Shown: positions 6,926-15,329, numbered from the stretch's first letter. The stretch is DNA of 24,243 nt from Proteobacteria bacterium UBA6920 (GCA_002448875.1 DKAS01000112.1:1-24243); one strand, 5' to 3'. A program made the numbers and translations. Notes: generated by a model from the sequence alone, not told the origin.

Positions 6926-8263
6926 ATGGCGGAAATTTCCAGCGCGATCAATGCGGCCGGCGGGGTGGAGCGCACAGTTTCTACGCCGCGCTTGCCGAAA
7001 AACAACGGCACAAACAACACGATAGAGCGCAGTTTCGCGTCTGTGCTGGATGGCGCGCGCCGATCCGCGACAGACGGTGGGAAAAACGCCGGGCACCAGA
7101 GCGAACGGCAAGTGCCTGCCGCCGGCGGCAACGATTTGCCCGGGGATAACGCTATTGACCGGGACACAGCGCAGAGTGATAGCGCCGCCACACAATCGGA
7201 TTTGCCAGTCGATGCGAAACCGGAACAACCCCAGCTTACGGAATTGATCTGGCCGCAAGTGGCGCTGGCCGTGAATCAGCTGCAGGCGCAGCAGTCAGTC
7301 GCCGCAGAGGGCGAGTCGCTCGCGGTTATAGAATCAGGTGATGTGCCCTCGGAGCAAATTGCTGATCTGGAAGTTGTTGCGTCGAATAGCGGCGTGTTGC
7401 AGCAGCCGACGGGCGCGCTGCCATCGCTCCCCGACGAGCTGGCGACATCGACGAAAGGCGTAAACGAGTTAAGAGCAGACCTGCAGCACCTTGACGCTGC
7501 AGGTAATTCCTTGCCAGCTGCCAAGCCGGACGGAGCGACTACTGTCAGAGGCGAGACGCCGCCATCCGCGACAGTGGAAACGCAACTGCAAGGTCAGCCG
7601 AATGGCTCGTCGGCGCTGGCTGCCCCTAGTCATGAACGGGGAAGCGAAACGTCAAGCACGTCGCCCGTGGCGGCTGCGCCGCAGAATTCTGCTATCGCCG
7701 CCGATCTGGTGGATGCGCAAAAGCCGGTAGAGCAGCCGCTGACGGGCGTCAGCCAGGTACCTCCGGCCCCTGTCGTGGAGAGTGGCGGAGGATCAGCAGG
7801 CCCGCTGGCGGGGTCGCAACCGTCATACCGATTGCATGACCCCCTGGGCAGCGAAAGCTGGCAGACAGGCATGGGGCAACGGCTGGTGCTGATGCTGCGT
7901 GATGGGGAACACAGCGCGGAATTGCGTCTGACTCCGCCGGAACTCGGCAAAATCTCCATTCGCATAACGCTCGCCAAGGAAGACGTAAGCGTCGCCATAT
8001 CCGTCAACAATCATCAGGTAAGAGAGGCCGTGGAACAATCGCTTCCGCGGTTGAAGTCCCTGTTTGAGGAAGCGGGAATAGGTTTGGGTAATGTGGATAT
8101 TTCTGATCAAAATTTACAAGATTCCGGTCGGCGTGCGTTCCAACGATCGCAGGAATCGGAGGTAGCAGCCGGATCCGGGCGGGTTGAGCCCTATCGCCGG
8201 CGCTCAATCGTTTCGGTCAGCAGCCCAGTGGAAAGCGACGCGCTGCTGAGCGTCTATGTCTGA
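6926..8263 (+). CDS. fliK: Flagellar hook-length control protein FliK
   Basis: 445 residues. The N-terminal two thirds are low-complexity, Ala/Ser/Gln/Pro-rich, as expected of the secreted molecular ruler. The conserved C-terminal domain (about residues 310-400) is recognised by QRLVLMLRDGEHSAELRLTP, PPELGKISIRI and VREAVEQSLPRLKSLFEEAG. FliK measures the hook and switches FlhB from hook-type to filament-type export. Start choice: the frame also offers GTG at 6911 and 6914, but with a sigma-54 start point near 6899 the ATG at 6926 leaves a more usual leader; no start has a good ribosome site. fliL, its usual neighbour, lies about 10 kb downstream, beyond the chemotaxis genes. Confidence 0.85.
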   Translation: MAEISSAINAAGGVERTVSTPRLPKNNGTNNTIERSFASVLDGARRSATDGGKNAGHQSERQVPAAGGNDLPGDNAIDRDTAQSDSAATQSDLPVDAKPEQPQLTELIWPQVALAVNQLQAQQSVAAEGESLAVIESGDVPSEQIADLEVVASNSGVLQQPTGALPSLPDELATSTKGVNELRADLQHLDAAGNSLPAAKPDGATTVRGETPPSATVETQLQGQPNGSSALAAPSHERGSETSSTSPVAAAPQNSAIAADLVDAQKPVEQPLTGVSQVPPAPVVESGGGSAGPLAGSQPSYRLHDPLGSESWQTGMGQRLVLMLRDGEHSAELRLTPPELGKISIRITLAKEDVSVAISVNNHQVREAVEQSLPRLKSLFEEAGIGLGNVDISDQNLQDSGRRAFQRSQESEVAAGSGRVEPYRRRSIVSVSSPVESDALLSVYV

Positions 8264-8340
8264 CTGGCCGGAAATTCAGTACGGAAACTGGTCTGCGGGC
8301 CGGCTACACAAAAATTAACAGCATAATTCACGCCGGCACT

Positions 8341-8367
8341 TCAATCAGCTATCCATTCTACCGATAG
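8341..8367 (+). promoter_or_regulatory. Sigma-28 (FliA)-like promoter of the chemotaxis operon
   Basis: TCAATCAG, an 11-bp spacer, then ACCGATAG. This matches the FliA pattern TAAAGTTT-N11-GCCGATAA in spacing and in the core CCGATA, with TCAA as the -35 core. It lies about 75 bp upstream of the first gene of the chemotaxis cluster, where late-class flagellar promoters are expected. Confidence 0.55.
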
Positions 8368-8444
8368 CAACCCAGAGGGAACGTGTGTCCCTCGGCATCA
8401 GTTGTACAGTTCCTGTTTTCAATCGCTTCAACCGGGCAAGGCAC

Positions 8445-8750
8445 ATGAGCACCGATACAACAAATTTTCAACTGCCGGAATCCCTGGAAATTTCCCGCAT
8501 CGGCGAACTGACGCAGCAATTGTCCGGGTTGGATGGCAGCAGTGGTGGTGTGGTATTGGATGGGTCGCTGGTGACCAGAATCGATACCGCGGCGATGCAA
8601 TTGCTGTTGGCGTTTTGGCGGAAACATGCCGAGTCCGGCGGGAAAATACGGTGGCATGCTCCCAGCGAAGCGCTGCGTAGAGCGGCCTGTCTGCTCGGGA
8701 TGGACACCGTCATTGGTATAACAGATATCAGTTCGGCAAGCATGAAATAG
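8445..8750 (+). CDS. STAS-domain (anti-anti-sigma type) protein
   Basis: 101 residues, a single STAS domain similar to SpoIIAA/HsbA/MlaB-like proteins. The key strand-loop-helix reads VVLDGSLVTRIDTAAMQLLL, with Asp47-Thr48 at the place of the phosphorylated Ser of SpoIIAA (DSSG), so Thr48 is a candidate phosphorylation site. It is the first gene of the chemotaxis operon, 13 bp before cheY. The natural partner is the PP2C/kinase protein encoded at the far end of the same cluster. A longer in-frame GTG start at 8385 overlaps the promoter leader and adds 20 unconserved-looking residues, so the ATG at 8445 is preferred. Its role, either regulating an anti-sigma factor or acting on CheA or a cyclase, cannot be told. 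Confidence 0.82.
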   Translation: MSTDTTNFQLPESLEISRIGELTQQLSGLDGSSGGVVLDGSLVTRIDTAAMQLLLAFWRKHAESGGKIRWHAPSEALRRAACLLGMDTVIGITDISSASMK

Positions 8751-8763
8751 TGGAGCAACGTGG

Positions 8764-9126
8764 ATGACAAATATACTCATAGTTGATGATTCGGCATCGA
8801 TGAGGCAGATGGTGTCCTTTACTTTAAAAGGTGCGGGTTATGAAGTAGAAGAAGCCGTTGATGGTGCCGATGCGCTGGCAAAAGCCAAGAAGAAGTCGTA
8901 CAACATTGTTATTACCGATGTGAATATGCCGAACATGGATGGCATAGCTCTGATCAAGGAATTGCGCTCACTCGCCAGCTACAAGTTCACGCCGTTGCTG
9001 ATGCTCACCACAGAGTCGGGTGGCGAGAAAAAGCAGGAGGGGAAAACCGCGGGCGCGACCGGATGGATGGTGAAGCCGTTCAATCCGGATCAGTTACTGG
9101 CGACTATCAAAAGGGTTATGAGTTAG
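8764..9126 (+). CDS. cheY: Chemotaxis response regulator CheY
   Basis: 120 residues, a stand-alone receiver domain. Acidic pocket D8/D9, phospho-acceptor D52 in ITDVNMPNMDG, switch Thr in LLMLTTES (T82/T83) and Lys104 in MVKPF are all present. It has the xxxIVDDSASMRQMV start typical of CheY proteins encoded beside CheA. Phosphorylated by CheA, it would bind FliM/FliN to change motor rotation, or serve as a phosphate sink for this array. No cheZ phosphatase is present in the window. A GGAG lies upstream. Confidence 0.9.
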   Translation: MTNILIVDDSASMRQMVSFTLKGAGYEVEEAVDGADALAKAKKKSYNIVITDVNMPNMDGIALIKELRSLASYKFTPLLMLTTESGGEKKQEGKTAGATGWMVKPFNPDQLLATIKRVMS

Positions 9127-9162
9127 TCAAAACGGCAAAAACCAATCATAGAGGAAGCCGAC

Positions 9163-11238
9163 ATGAGTTTTGACATGAGCCAGTTCCTGCAGACTTTCTA
9201 TGAAGAGAGTTTCGAGGGCCTGGATTCGATGGAGGGAAATCTTCTCAATTTCGATGTCGGTGTCGTTGATGCGGAAAAAATCAATGCCATTTTTCGCGTG
9301 GCGCATTCGATCAAGGGCGGCAGCGCAACTTTCGGCCTGAAGGAAATGGCCGCATTCACTCACTCCATGGAAACGTTGCTGGAGAAAATCCGCAGCGGTG
9401 AGCGGCAAATGACCACGGAACTGGTCGACCTCCTGTTGCAGTCGGTTGATGTTTTGCGGGCCATGTTGAGTGCCAATAAGAACGGTGCGGATGGCGTGAA
9501 TATCCCGGTAGCAGCCCTGAAATCCCGATTTGATGAACTGTTGAAGTCCGGCGATACGCCGGCGGCGAATCCGGCGCCAGCAAGGACGGGCGCGGGTGAA
9601 GCCGATGCGCAGCAAACCGCAAAGGGGAAAAGCCAGCACTGGTGTATCGATTTCATCCCTAGAATGTCCTTGTTTTCTACCGGCAACGACCCCCTGCGTA
9701 TCTTTCGCGAACTTGCCACGCTGGGTGAGTTGGAAACCCGCATCGATCTGGGCAAGTTACCGTCCTGGGACGATATGGATGCCGAGCAGTGTTATCTTGC
9801 ATGGCAGTTGCAACTGCGTACCGAACACACAGAGGCAGCGATCAAGGAGATATTCGAGTGGGTGGAAAGTGACTGCCGGCTGGATATCAAGTGTATCGAT
9901 TCGGCGGCCGGTGCGGTAGCGAAGACGGAAGTCGCGAGCAAGCCACATCCGGTGGAAACCGCCATTGCCGCGGAACCACAGAAAGCGACAGATGATGCTA
10001 AAGACAGTGTGGTCAAGGAGCAGAAAAGCGCGCCGGCGGAATCAGCATCAATACGCGTTAGTATCGACAAGGTTGACGATCTGATCAATATGGTCGGCGA
10101 ACTGGTAATAACGCAGTCCATGCTTGGCCAGCTGGGGCAGGATTTCGATATGTCCAAGCTGGAAAAACTTGCCGATGGTCTGACGCAACTCGAGCGCAAC
10201 ACGCGTGAATTGCAGGAAAGCGTCATGCGTATTCGCATGCTGCCAATCAGCTTCGTGTTCCAGCGCTTTCCCCGCATGGTGCGGGATTTAAGCGCCAAGC
10301 TTGGCAAGAAAGTCGAATTGGTGATGACTGGAGAGGGCACCGAGCTGGACAAAACCGTAATGGAAAAAATCGGCGACCCGTTGGTGCACCTGCTGCGCAA
10401 TGCGCTGGATCACGGAATCGAGTCACCTGAGCAGCGGCAGCAGGCGGGAAAGCCCGCGACTGGCGCCATCAAGTTGAACGCTTATCATCAAGGCGGAAAT
10501 ATCGTTATCGAAATTATCGACGATGGCAAAGGGCTAGATCGAGATCGCATTCTGGAGAAGGCAAGACTACGCGGATTAGTCGGCAGCGATGAGGTTCTAC
10601 CGGAAGACAAAGTTGCCGAACTGATATTTCTACCGGGGTTTTCCACCGCAGAAATCGTCAGCGACTTGTCGGGCCGCGGCGTGGGCATGGACGTCGTGAG
10701 GAAAAACATCAAATCTCTGGGCGGCAGCGTGGAGATAAAATCGGAAACGGGCAAAGGCAGCAAATTTACCATTCGTCTGCCGCTGACGCTTGCCATACTC
10801 GACGGCCAGCTGGTAAGGGTGGGCGAGGGCACCTATGTGGTGCCGCTGGTTTCCATCATAGAAACTCTGCAGATCAAGAAAAAGTACATCAACGCCGTAG
10901 CCGGCAAGGCGGAAATGTACCGTTTGCGTGATGATTATCTGCCGATTATCCGACTGTACGAGACATTTTCTCTGGTGCCAGATCAACGCGAACTGGAGAA
11001 CGGCTTGCTGGTGGTGGTTGAGGCCGAAGGACAGAAAGCCGGACTGTTTGTCGATGATCTTCTCAGCCAGCAACAGGTGGTAATAAAGAGCCTGGAAACG
11101 AATTTTCGTAAGGTCACCGGGCTTTCGGGTGCCACCATCCTGGGCGATGGCACCGTAGCGCTGATACTGGATGTTTCCTCACTGATTGGCGCCGCCAGGC
11201 AGCAGGCGACAAACCGCGGCAGGCCGCAGGCGGCCTGA
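9163..11238 (+). CDS. cheA: Chemotaxis histidine kinase CheA
   Basis: 691 residues. P1 Hpt domain (1-105) with phospho-acceptor H48 in AHSIKGGSATFG. A middle domain (about 160-250, QHWCIDFIPRMSLFSTGNDP ...) replaces the classical P2. The P3 dimerisation helices follow from about 300 (RVSIDKVDDLINMVGELVITQ), then the P4 ATPase with N box LLRNALDHGIE (N413), G1 DDGKGLD and G2 GRGVGMDVV. A CheW-like P5 (about 545-680) starts with DGQLVRVGEGTYVVPL. It autophosphorylates under receptor control and passes phosphate to CheY and CheB. AGAGGAAG precedes the ATG. It is cotranscribed with cheY and cheW. Confidence 0.95.
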   Translation: MSFDMSQFLQTFYEESFEGLDSMEGNLLNFDVGVVDAEKINAIFRVAHSIKGGSATFGLKEMAAFTHSMETLLEKIRSGERQMTTELVDLLLQSVDVLRAMLSANKNGADGVNIPVAALKSRFDELLKSGDTPAANPAPARTGAGEADAQQTAKGKSQHWCIDFIPRMSLFSTGNDPLRIFRELATLGELETRIDLGKLPSWDDMDAEQCYLAWQLQLRTEHTEAAIKEIFEWVESDCRLDIKCIDSAAGAVAKTEVASKPHPVETAIAAEPQKATDDAKDSVVKEQKSAPAESASIRVSIDKVDDLINMVGELVITQSMLGQLGQDFDMSKLEKLADGLTQLERNTRELQESVMRIRMLPISFVFQRFPRMVRDLSAKLGKKVELVMTGEGTELDKTVMEKIGDPLVHLLRNALDHGIESPEQRQQAGKPATGAIKLNAYHQGGNIVIEIIDDGKGLDRDRILEKARLRGLVGSDEVLPEDKVAELIFLPGFSTAEIVSDLSGRGVGMDVVRKNIKSLGGSVEIKSETGKGSKFTIRLPLTLAILDGQLVRVGEGTYVVPLVSIIETLQIKKKYINAVAGKAEMYRLRDDYLPIIRLYETFSLVPDQRELENGLLVVVEAEGQKAGLFVDDLLSQQQVVIKSLETNFRKVTGLSGATILGDGTVALILDVSSLIGAARQQATNRGRPQAA

Positions 11239-11274
11239 GGATGAACATACTATTCTTGCAGTAAAGGAAAACCT

Positions 11275-11781
11275 ATGGATTCGGTAGAAGTGAAAAACAC
11301 CAATGACGCGGGTGCGGTGCAGAACCAATACCTGACCTTTGTCCTGGCCGGCGAAGAATATGGCGTGGATATCCTCCGAGTCCAGGAAATTCGCGGCTGG
11401 GACACTGTAACCCCGATTCCCAGCACGCCAGACTATATAAAAGGCGTGATCAATCTGCGTGGCGCGATCGTGCCTATCGTTGATTTGCGCACGCGCTTCA
11501 AGATGGCGGCTATAGAGTATGGGCCGACCACCGTGGTTATCGTGCTGCGTACCAACGGTGCGAAAAACTCGACTATCCTCGGCATTGTCGTGGACGGTGT
11601 TTCCGAGGTCTACAACATCAAGACGGAAAACATCAAAGTTCCACCGCAAATGGGCCAGGAGATGGACATACGCTTCGTGCATGGTCTGGCGACGATCGAA
11701 GAAAAAATGATCATTCTCATGGATGTTGATCAGATATTGACCTCGCGGGAGATTGCCGCAGTCGACAAGCTTGTAGCCTGA
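11275..11781 (+). CDS. cheW: Chemotaxis coupling protein CheW
   Basis: 168 residues with one CheW domain: YLTFVLAGEEYGVDILRVQE, then IPSTPDYIKGVINLRGAIVPIVDLR, then VVDGVSEVYNI near the end. It links CheA to chemoreceptors in the signalling array. AAAGGAAAA precedes the ATG. No methyl-accepting receptor gene is present in this window, so the receptors must be encoded elsewhere. Confidence 0.95.
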   Translation: MDSVEVKNTNDAGAVQNQYLTFVLAGEEYGVDILRVQEIRGWDTVTPIPSTPDYIKGVINLRGAIVPIVDLRTRFKMAAIEYGPTTVVIVLRTNGAKNSTILGIVVDGVSEVYNIKTENIKVPPQMGQEMDIRFVHGLATIEEKMIILMDVDQILTSREIAAVDKLVA

Positions 11782-11796
11782 CGACGGGTAATAACA

Positions 11797-12612
11797 ATGA
11801 GAATATTGGCCATCATGAACCTCAAGGGGGGGGTAGGCAAGACTACGACGGCGAGCAATATGGCATACGAGCTCGCGCGTCTTGGCTATAAGACTCTGGC
11901 GGTTGATCTTGATCCTCAGGGGCACTTGACGGACGGATATGGCATCAAGAATTTTACCGGTCCGGGAAGCTTGGAAGTTCTGCGGCACGGCGAACAGGCA
12001 GGCGCGGTATATCGCGGTGTGCGCGAGAATCTCTTTCTGGTCGGTGCCAATTTTTCCACAGGGGGCGCGACGTTGCAGGCGCTGAGCCTGGCGCCAGGAC
12101 CACAGGCGCTGGGCAAGTGGTTGGCGCTGAATGCCGACCGGTTTGACTTCACGGTGATGGATTGCCCGCCGACCCTGGATAACTGCAGCGCCAGTGCGCT
12201 TTTGGCTGCACATGAACTGATTATACCGGTTACTGGCGATTATTTGTCGTTACAGGGGGTGGCGGCGTTCAGCAGAGTCATACGTGCAGCGGAAAAGCTG
12301 CGCTCCAATGGGTTGAAGCGCTGGCTGCTGATGACCCGTTTTCAGCCACAGAGAAAACTGGCGCAGGAAGTAAAAAATAAAATAAGCGACAATTTTCCCG
12401 GTGAGTTATTGCATACAGAAATCAGAGAAAACGTTGCGCTGGCTGAAAGCCCCGGTTTTGGACTGTCAATCTTCGAATATGCTTCGGCGAGCACCGGCGC
12501 CCGGGACTACGGCGCGATGGTCCGGGAGTTTCTTGACCGGAGCGAGAATGCAAGGATCAACGACGACATTAATGAAGGCGAATTCGCCGGAGTTGCGGCG
12601 CACGCCTGCTAG
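11797..12612 (+). CDS. ParA-family ATPase of the chemotaxis cluster (ParC/PpfA-like)
   Basis: 271 residues. Deviant Walker A KGGVGKTT at residues 10-17 (signature Lys10 and Lys15), switch I DLDPQGHLTDGYG, and Walker B-like VMDCPPTLDN place it among ParA/Soj/MinD ATPases. Its location 15 bp after cheW and before cheR, not beside a parB or a replication origin, marks it as one of the chemotaxis-associated ParA homologues such as ParC of Vibrio or PpfA of Rhodobacter, which place arrays at poles or segregate clusters. The usual Vibrio partner ParP (AIF plus CheW-like) is not found here. The assignment of role rests on context. Confidence 0.85.
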   Translation: MRILAIMNLKGGVGKTTTASNMAYELARLGYKTLAVDLDPQGHLTDGYGIKNFTGPGSLEVLRHGEQAGAVYRGVRENLFLVGANFSTGGATLQALSLAPGPQALGKWLALNADRFDFTVMDCPPTLDNCSASALLAAHELIIPVTGDYLSLQGVAAFSRVIRAAEKLRSNGLKRWLLMTRFQPQRKLAQEVKNKISDNFPGELLHTEIRENVALAESPGFGLSIFEYASASTGARDYGAMVREFLDRSENARINDDINEGEFAGVAAHAC

Positions 12613-12618
12613 CACTGG

Positions 12619-12639
12619 GTAATTTTTTTGGAAAATTAC
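12619..12639. repeat. AT-rich perfect inverted repeat between parA-like gene and cheR
   Basis: GTAATTTT (12619-12626), loop TTTGG, AAAATTAC (12632-12639): an 8-bp perfect stem, 18 bp before the cheR start codon, in a 45-bp spacer that is much richer in AT than its neighbours. It could be an RNA hairpin that sets the level of downstream translation or an mRNA end, or a DNA operator. There is no T tract after it, so it is not a standard terminator. Confidence 0.5.
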
Positions 12640-12657
12640 TGAGCGACAATCAAATAT

Positions 12658-13494
12658 ATGGAAAAAGCCAGAGAGTTTCACTTTACCGAGTCTGATTTCG
12701 ACAATATTCGCGATCTCGTGCACAAGCGCACCGGCATCAATCTCAGCAAGGCGAAAATGGATATGGTATACAGTCGCCTGGCTCGCCGTTTACGGCAATT
12801 AGGCATCGAACGGTTTTCCGACTATACCCGGCTGCTGGATCAGGGTGACGACGATGAGCTGGTGCAGTTCACTAATGCGATAACAACAAATCTAACGTCT
12901 TTTTTTCGTGAACCACACCACTTCACCTATTTGGAAAAAACCGCGATCCCGGGTTTGCTGCGCAGCAACGCCTCTGAGCGTCGCTTACGTATCTGGTCTG
13001 CCGGATGCTCGACGGGAGAAGAACCTTATACTCTCGCCATCACATTGATGCGATCCATTCCCGATATACGCAAATGGGATGTGAAAATACTCGCGACTGA
13101 CCTCGATTCCCAGGTGCTGGAAAAAGCCAAGGCCGGGGTCTATACCGAGGAGAGAATCAGCGGGCTGGATCGGCATATCGTCAACGAATGGTTCGTGCGC
13201 GGCCGCGGCGATAAGGCAGGTCAGGTCAAAGTAAAGGAAAGTCTGCAGGACTTGATCACCTTCAAACAGCTAAATCTCATCGAGGAATGGCCCATGAAGG
13301 GTCCATTCGATGTGATATTCTGCCGCAATGTCGTGATCTATTTCGACAAGGACACGCAGCGTGGACTGTTTGACAGGTATGCGGATATATTGCGACCCGA
13401 TGGGCATATCATGCTGGGGCATTCGGAGACGATGTTCAAGGTCAGCGATCGGTTTCAGCTTATCGGACAGACTATTTACCGGAAGATACGCTAA
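12658..13494 (+). CDS. cheR: Chemoreceptor glutamate methyltransferase CheR
   Basis: 278 residues. The N-terminal all-helical CheR domain (about 5-60, FDNIRDLVHKRTGINLSKAK) is followed by the SAM-dependent methyltransferase domain with WSAGCSTGEEPYTLAI (SAM loop), ILATDLDSQVLEKAKAGVY and the IFCRNVVIYFD motif. It methylates receptor glutamates for adaptation, opposed by CheB. Length matches stand-alone CheR with no added TPR domain. The ribosome site is poor (GAG only), and a hairpin lies just upstream. Confidence 0.95.
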   Translation: MEKAREFHFTESDFDNIRDLVHKRTGINLSKAKMDMVYSRLARRLRQLGIERFSDYTRLLDQGDDDELVQFTNAITTNLTSFFREPHHFTYLEKTAIPGLLRSNASERRLRIWSAGCSTGEEPYTLAITLMRSIPDIRKWDVKILATDLDSQVLEKAKAGVYTEERISGLDRHIVNEWFVRGRGDKAGQVKVKESLQDLITFKQLNLIEEWPMKGPFDVIFCRNVVIYFDKDTQRGLFDRYADILRPDGHIMLGHSETMFKVSDRFQLIGQTIYRKIR

Positions 13495-13514
13495 TAACTT
13501 CGAAGCAGGGCAAG

Positions 13515-14159
13515 ATGAGCACTATCAGAAACAAGCAAAATCTGCCGAAGGCGTTGCCGAAATTCACCAATATCAGCCGCTACTGGGACGCGGGATGGGA
13601 TGCTGTGGTTGCCAAGATACTGCCGGGTGAGTTTTATGTGACCCTGGGTAATGAAGGCGTTTCCACTGTTCTCGGATCATGCATTTCCGCCTGTGTGCGT
13701 GATATATCGCTGAATATAGGCGGCATGAATCACTTTATGTTACCCAGCAATCGTGAACCCATGCCGGAGGCTAACGGGAAGGTGGATATCAGCGCGGCTA
13801 ATCGCTATGGCAACTTCGCCATGGAATCGCTGATCAACGAGATACTCAATCATGGTGGAAAGCGCCGCAATCTCGAAGTGAAAGTGGTTGGTGGCGGCAG
13901 GATTCTGGAAAAAATGACCAATATCGGCCAGATGAATATAAATTTTATCTATACCTACTTGAAAAACGAGGAGCTGAAAGTCGCCAGCGAGGACGTGGGT
14001 GACATCTTTCCGCGCAAAGTACTGTATTTTCCCGCAACCGGAAGATTGCTGGTCAAACGACTTCGTTCCCTGCACAGTAACACCATTGCAGATCGCGAAA
14101 ATAGCTATATCAAGAAGATTGAAAATGAGAAAGTTGGCGGCGATATCGAGCTGTTTTGA
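13515..14159 (+). CDS. cheD: Chemoreceptor glutamine deamidase CheD
   Basis: 214 residues. Catalytic Cys56 in VLGSCISACVRD and His73 in GGMNHFMLP have the same 17-residue separation as C27/H44 of Thermotoga CheD. The C-terminal part carries KVVGGGRI. CheD deamidates Gln to Glu in receptors and so prepares methylation sites. The first about 30 residues are an extra basic leader compared with short CheD proteins. The gene follows cheR by 20 bp, with GCAGGGCAAG before the ATG. Confidence 0.93.
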   Translation: MSTIRNKQNLPKALPKFTNISRYWDAGWDAVVAKILPGEFYVTLGNEGVSTVLGSCISACVRDISLNIGGMNHFMLPSNREPMPEANGKVDISAANRYGNFAMESLINEILNHGGKRRNLEVKVVGGGRILEKMTNIGQMNINFIYTYLKNEELKVASEDVGDIFPRKVLYFPATGRLLVKRLRSLHSNTIADRENSYIKKIENEKVGGDIELF

Positions 14160-14173
14160 TCGAGCGAATCAAA

Positions 14174-15256
14174 ATGGATAAAATAATTAAAGTCATGGTG
14201 TGCGACGATTCTGCGCTGGTGCGGCAGTTGTTGACCACAATAATCGAACAGGACCCCGGCATGAAAGTGGTGTATGCGGCGAATGATCCGCTGATCGCCC
14301 GGGAAAAGATCAAGGAATTGAATCCCGACGTGCTCACCCTGGATGTCGAGATGCCAAGAATGGACGGACTGACGTTTTTGAAAAACCTCATGCGCCTGCG
14401 ACCGATGCCGGTCGTCATGGTGTCATCACTGACGGAAAAAGGAGCGGATGTGACCCTGCAGGCGCTGGAATACGGCGCGGTGGATTTCGTCGCCAAACCA
14501 AAGGTCGATCTGAAAGAGACGCTAAAGGAATACTCTGAGGAAATACTGCAAAAAATACGGATCGCGGCCCGCGCTCGAGTCAAGGCCTACAACGAAACGA
14601 CGGCGGCGATTAAAGTCCAGCCAAAATATTCCGCCGACGCGGTAATTCAGAAGTCAGACGCCAGGAAAATCTGGCATACCACCGATAAAATCATCGCCAT
14701 TGGCGCGTCGACCGGCGGAACGGAGGCGATCAAGGAGGTGTTGAGTCGCCTGCCCGCCGGCGCTCCAGGCACGGTAATCACCCAGCATATTCCGGGTGCT
14801 TTCAGTGGGCCGTTTGCCCGACGCATGAACAACTCGTCGGAAATGACGGTATATGAAGCCGAGGATGGGCAGCAGATACTTCCTGGCCATGTGTATATCG
14901 CGCCCGGGGACCGGCATCTGCTGGTGCGGCGTGACGGCGCCCGTTACGTTTGCCAGCTCAATGACGGACCGCCAGTCAATCGCCACCGCCCAAGCGTCGA
15001 TGTAATGTTTCGTTCGGTGGCGCAGAACGTCGGTCCCAACGCACTGGGGGTGATTTTGACCGGTATGGGCAATGACGGCGCCGAAGGGATGAAGGAAATG
15101 AAGGAAAACGGCGCAATTACCCTGGCGCAAGATGAGAAGTCCTGTGTGGTCTGGGGTATGCCGCGGGAAGCGGTAAAACTTGGCACCGTGGACGAAGTCC
15201 TGGATATCTACGATATCCCGAGAAAGATAATGCAATTGATAGCGAAGTTGAAGTAG
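14174..15256 (+). CDS. cheB: Chemotaxis methylesterase/deamidase CheB
   Basis: 360 residues. Receiver domain (1-125) with D11/D12 and phospho-acceptor D57 in LTLDVEMPRMDG, then a methylesterase domain with catalytic triad S179 (IGASTGGTE), H205 (TQHIPG) and D301 (GMGNDGAEG). All three residues are offset by exactly 15 from Salmonella CheB S164/H190/D286. CheA-phosphorylated CheB removes methyl groups from receptors. An upstream TTG at 14156 overlapping the cheD stop is possible, but the ATG giving MDKIIKVMVCDDS fits the receiver start. Confidence 0.95.
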   Translation: MDKIIKVMVCDDSALVRQLLTTIIEQDPGMKVVYAANDPLIAREKIKELNPDVLTLDVEMPRMDGLTFLKNLMRLRPMPVVMVSSLTEKGADVTLQALEYGAVDFVAKPKVDLKETLKEYSEEILQKIRIAARARVKAYNETTAAIKVQPKYSADAVIQKSDARKIWHTTDKIIAIGASTGGTEAIKEVLSRLPAGAPGTVITQHIPGAFSGPFARRMNNSSEMTVYEAEDGQQILPGHVYIAPGDRHLLVRRDGARYVCQLNDGPPVNRHRPSVDVMFRSVAQNVGPNALGVILTGMGNDGAEGMKEMKENGAITLAQDEKSCVVWGMPREAVKLGTVDEVLDIYDIPRKIMQLIAKLK

Positions 15257-15270
15257 TCGAATACCACGTC

Positions 15271-15294
15271 GCGGCGCCTTGCCAGCAGCGCCGC
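15271..15294 (+). repeat. GC-rich hairpin after cheB
   Basis: GCGGCGC (15271-15277) and GCGCCGC (15288-15294) form a perfect 7-bp stem around a 10-nt loop, 15 bp after the cheB stop. No T run follows, so it is not a classical terminator. It may still separate cheB from the next gene or protect a 3' end. Confidence 0.45.
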
Positions 15295-15302
15295 AAGCCA
15301 CT

Positions 15303-15329
15303 ACCAAACATCCCGGTAAAAGGCGATAA
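15303..15329 (+). promoter_or_regulatory. Possible sigma-28-like promoter of the HsbR-like gene
   Basis: GGCGATAA at 15322-15329 matches the FliA -10 element GCCGATAA at seven of eight positions. The -35 region at 11-bp spacing (ACCAAACA) is poor. It lies 40 bp before the gene and just after a hairpin. Weak by itself. Confidence 0.3.

Noticed and set aside
11179..12213. Leftward 344-codon open frame across the cheW and parA-like genes
   Set aside because: Antisense shadow of two clearly coding genes; His/Arg-rich composition typical of such frames.
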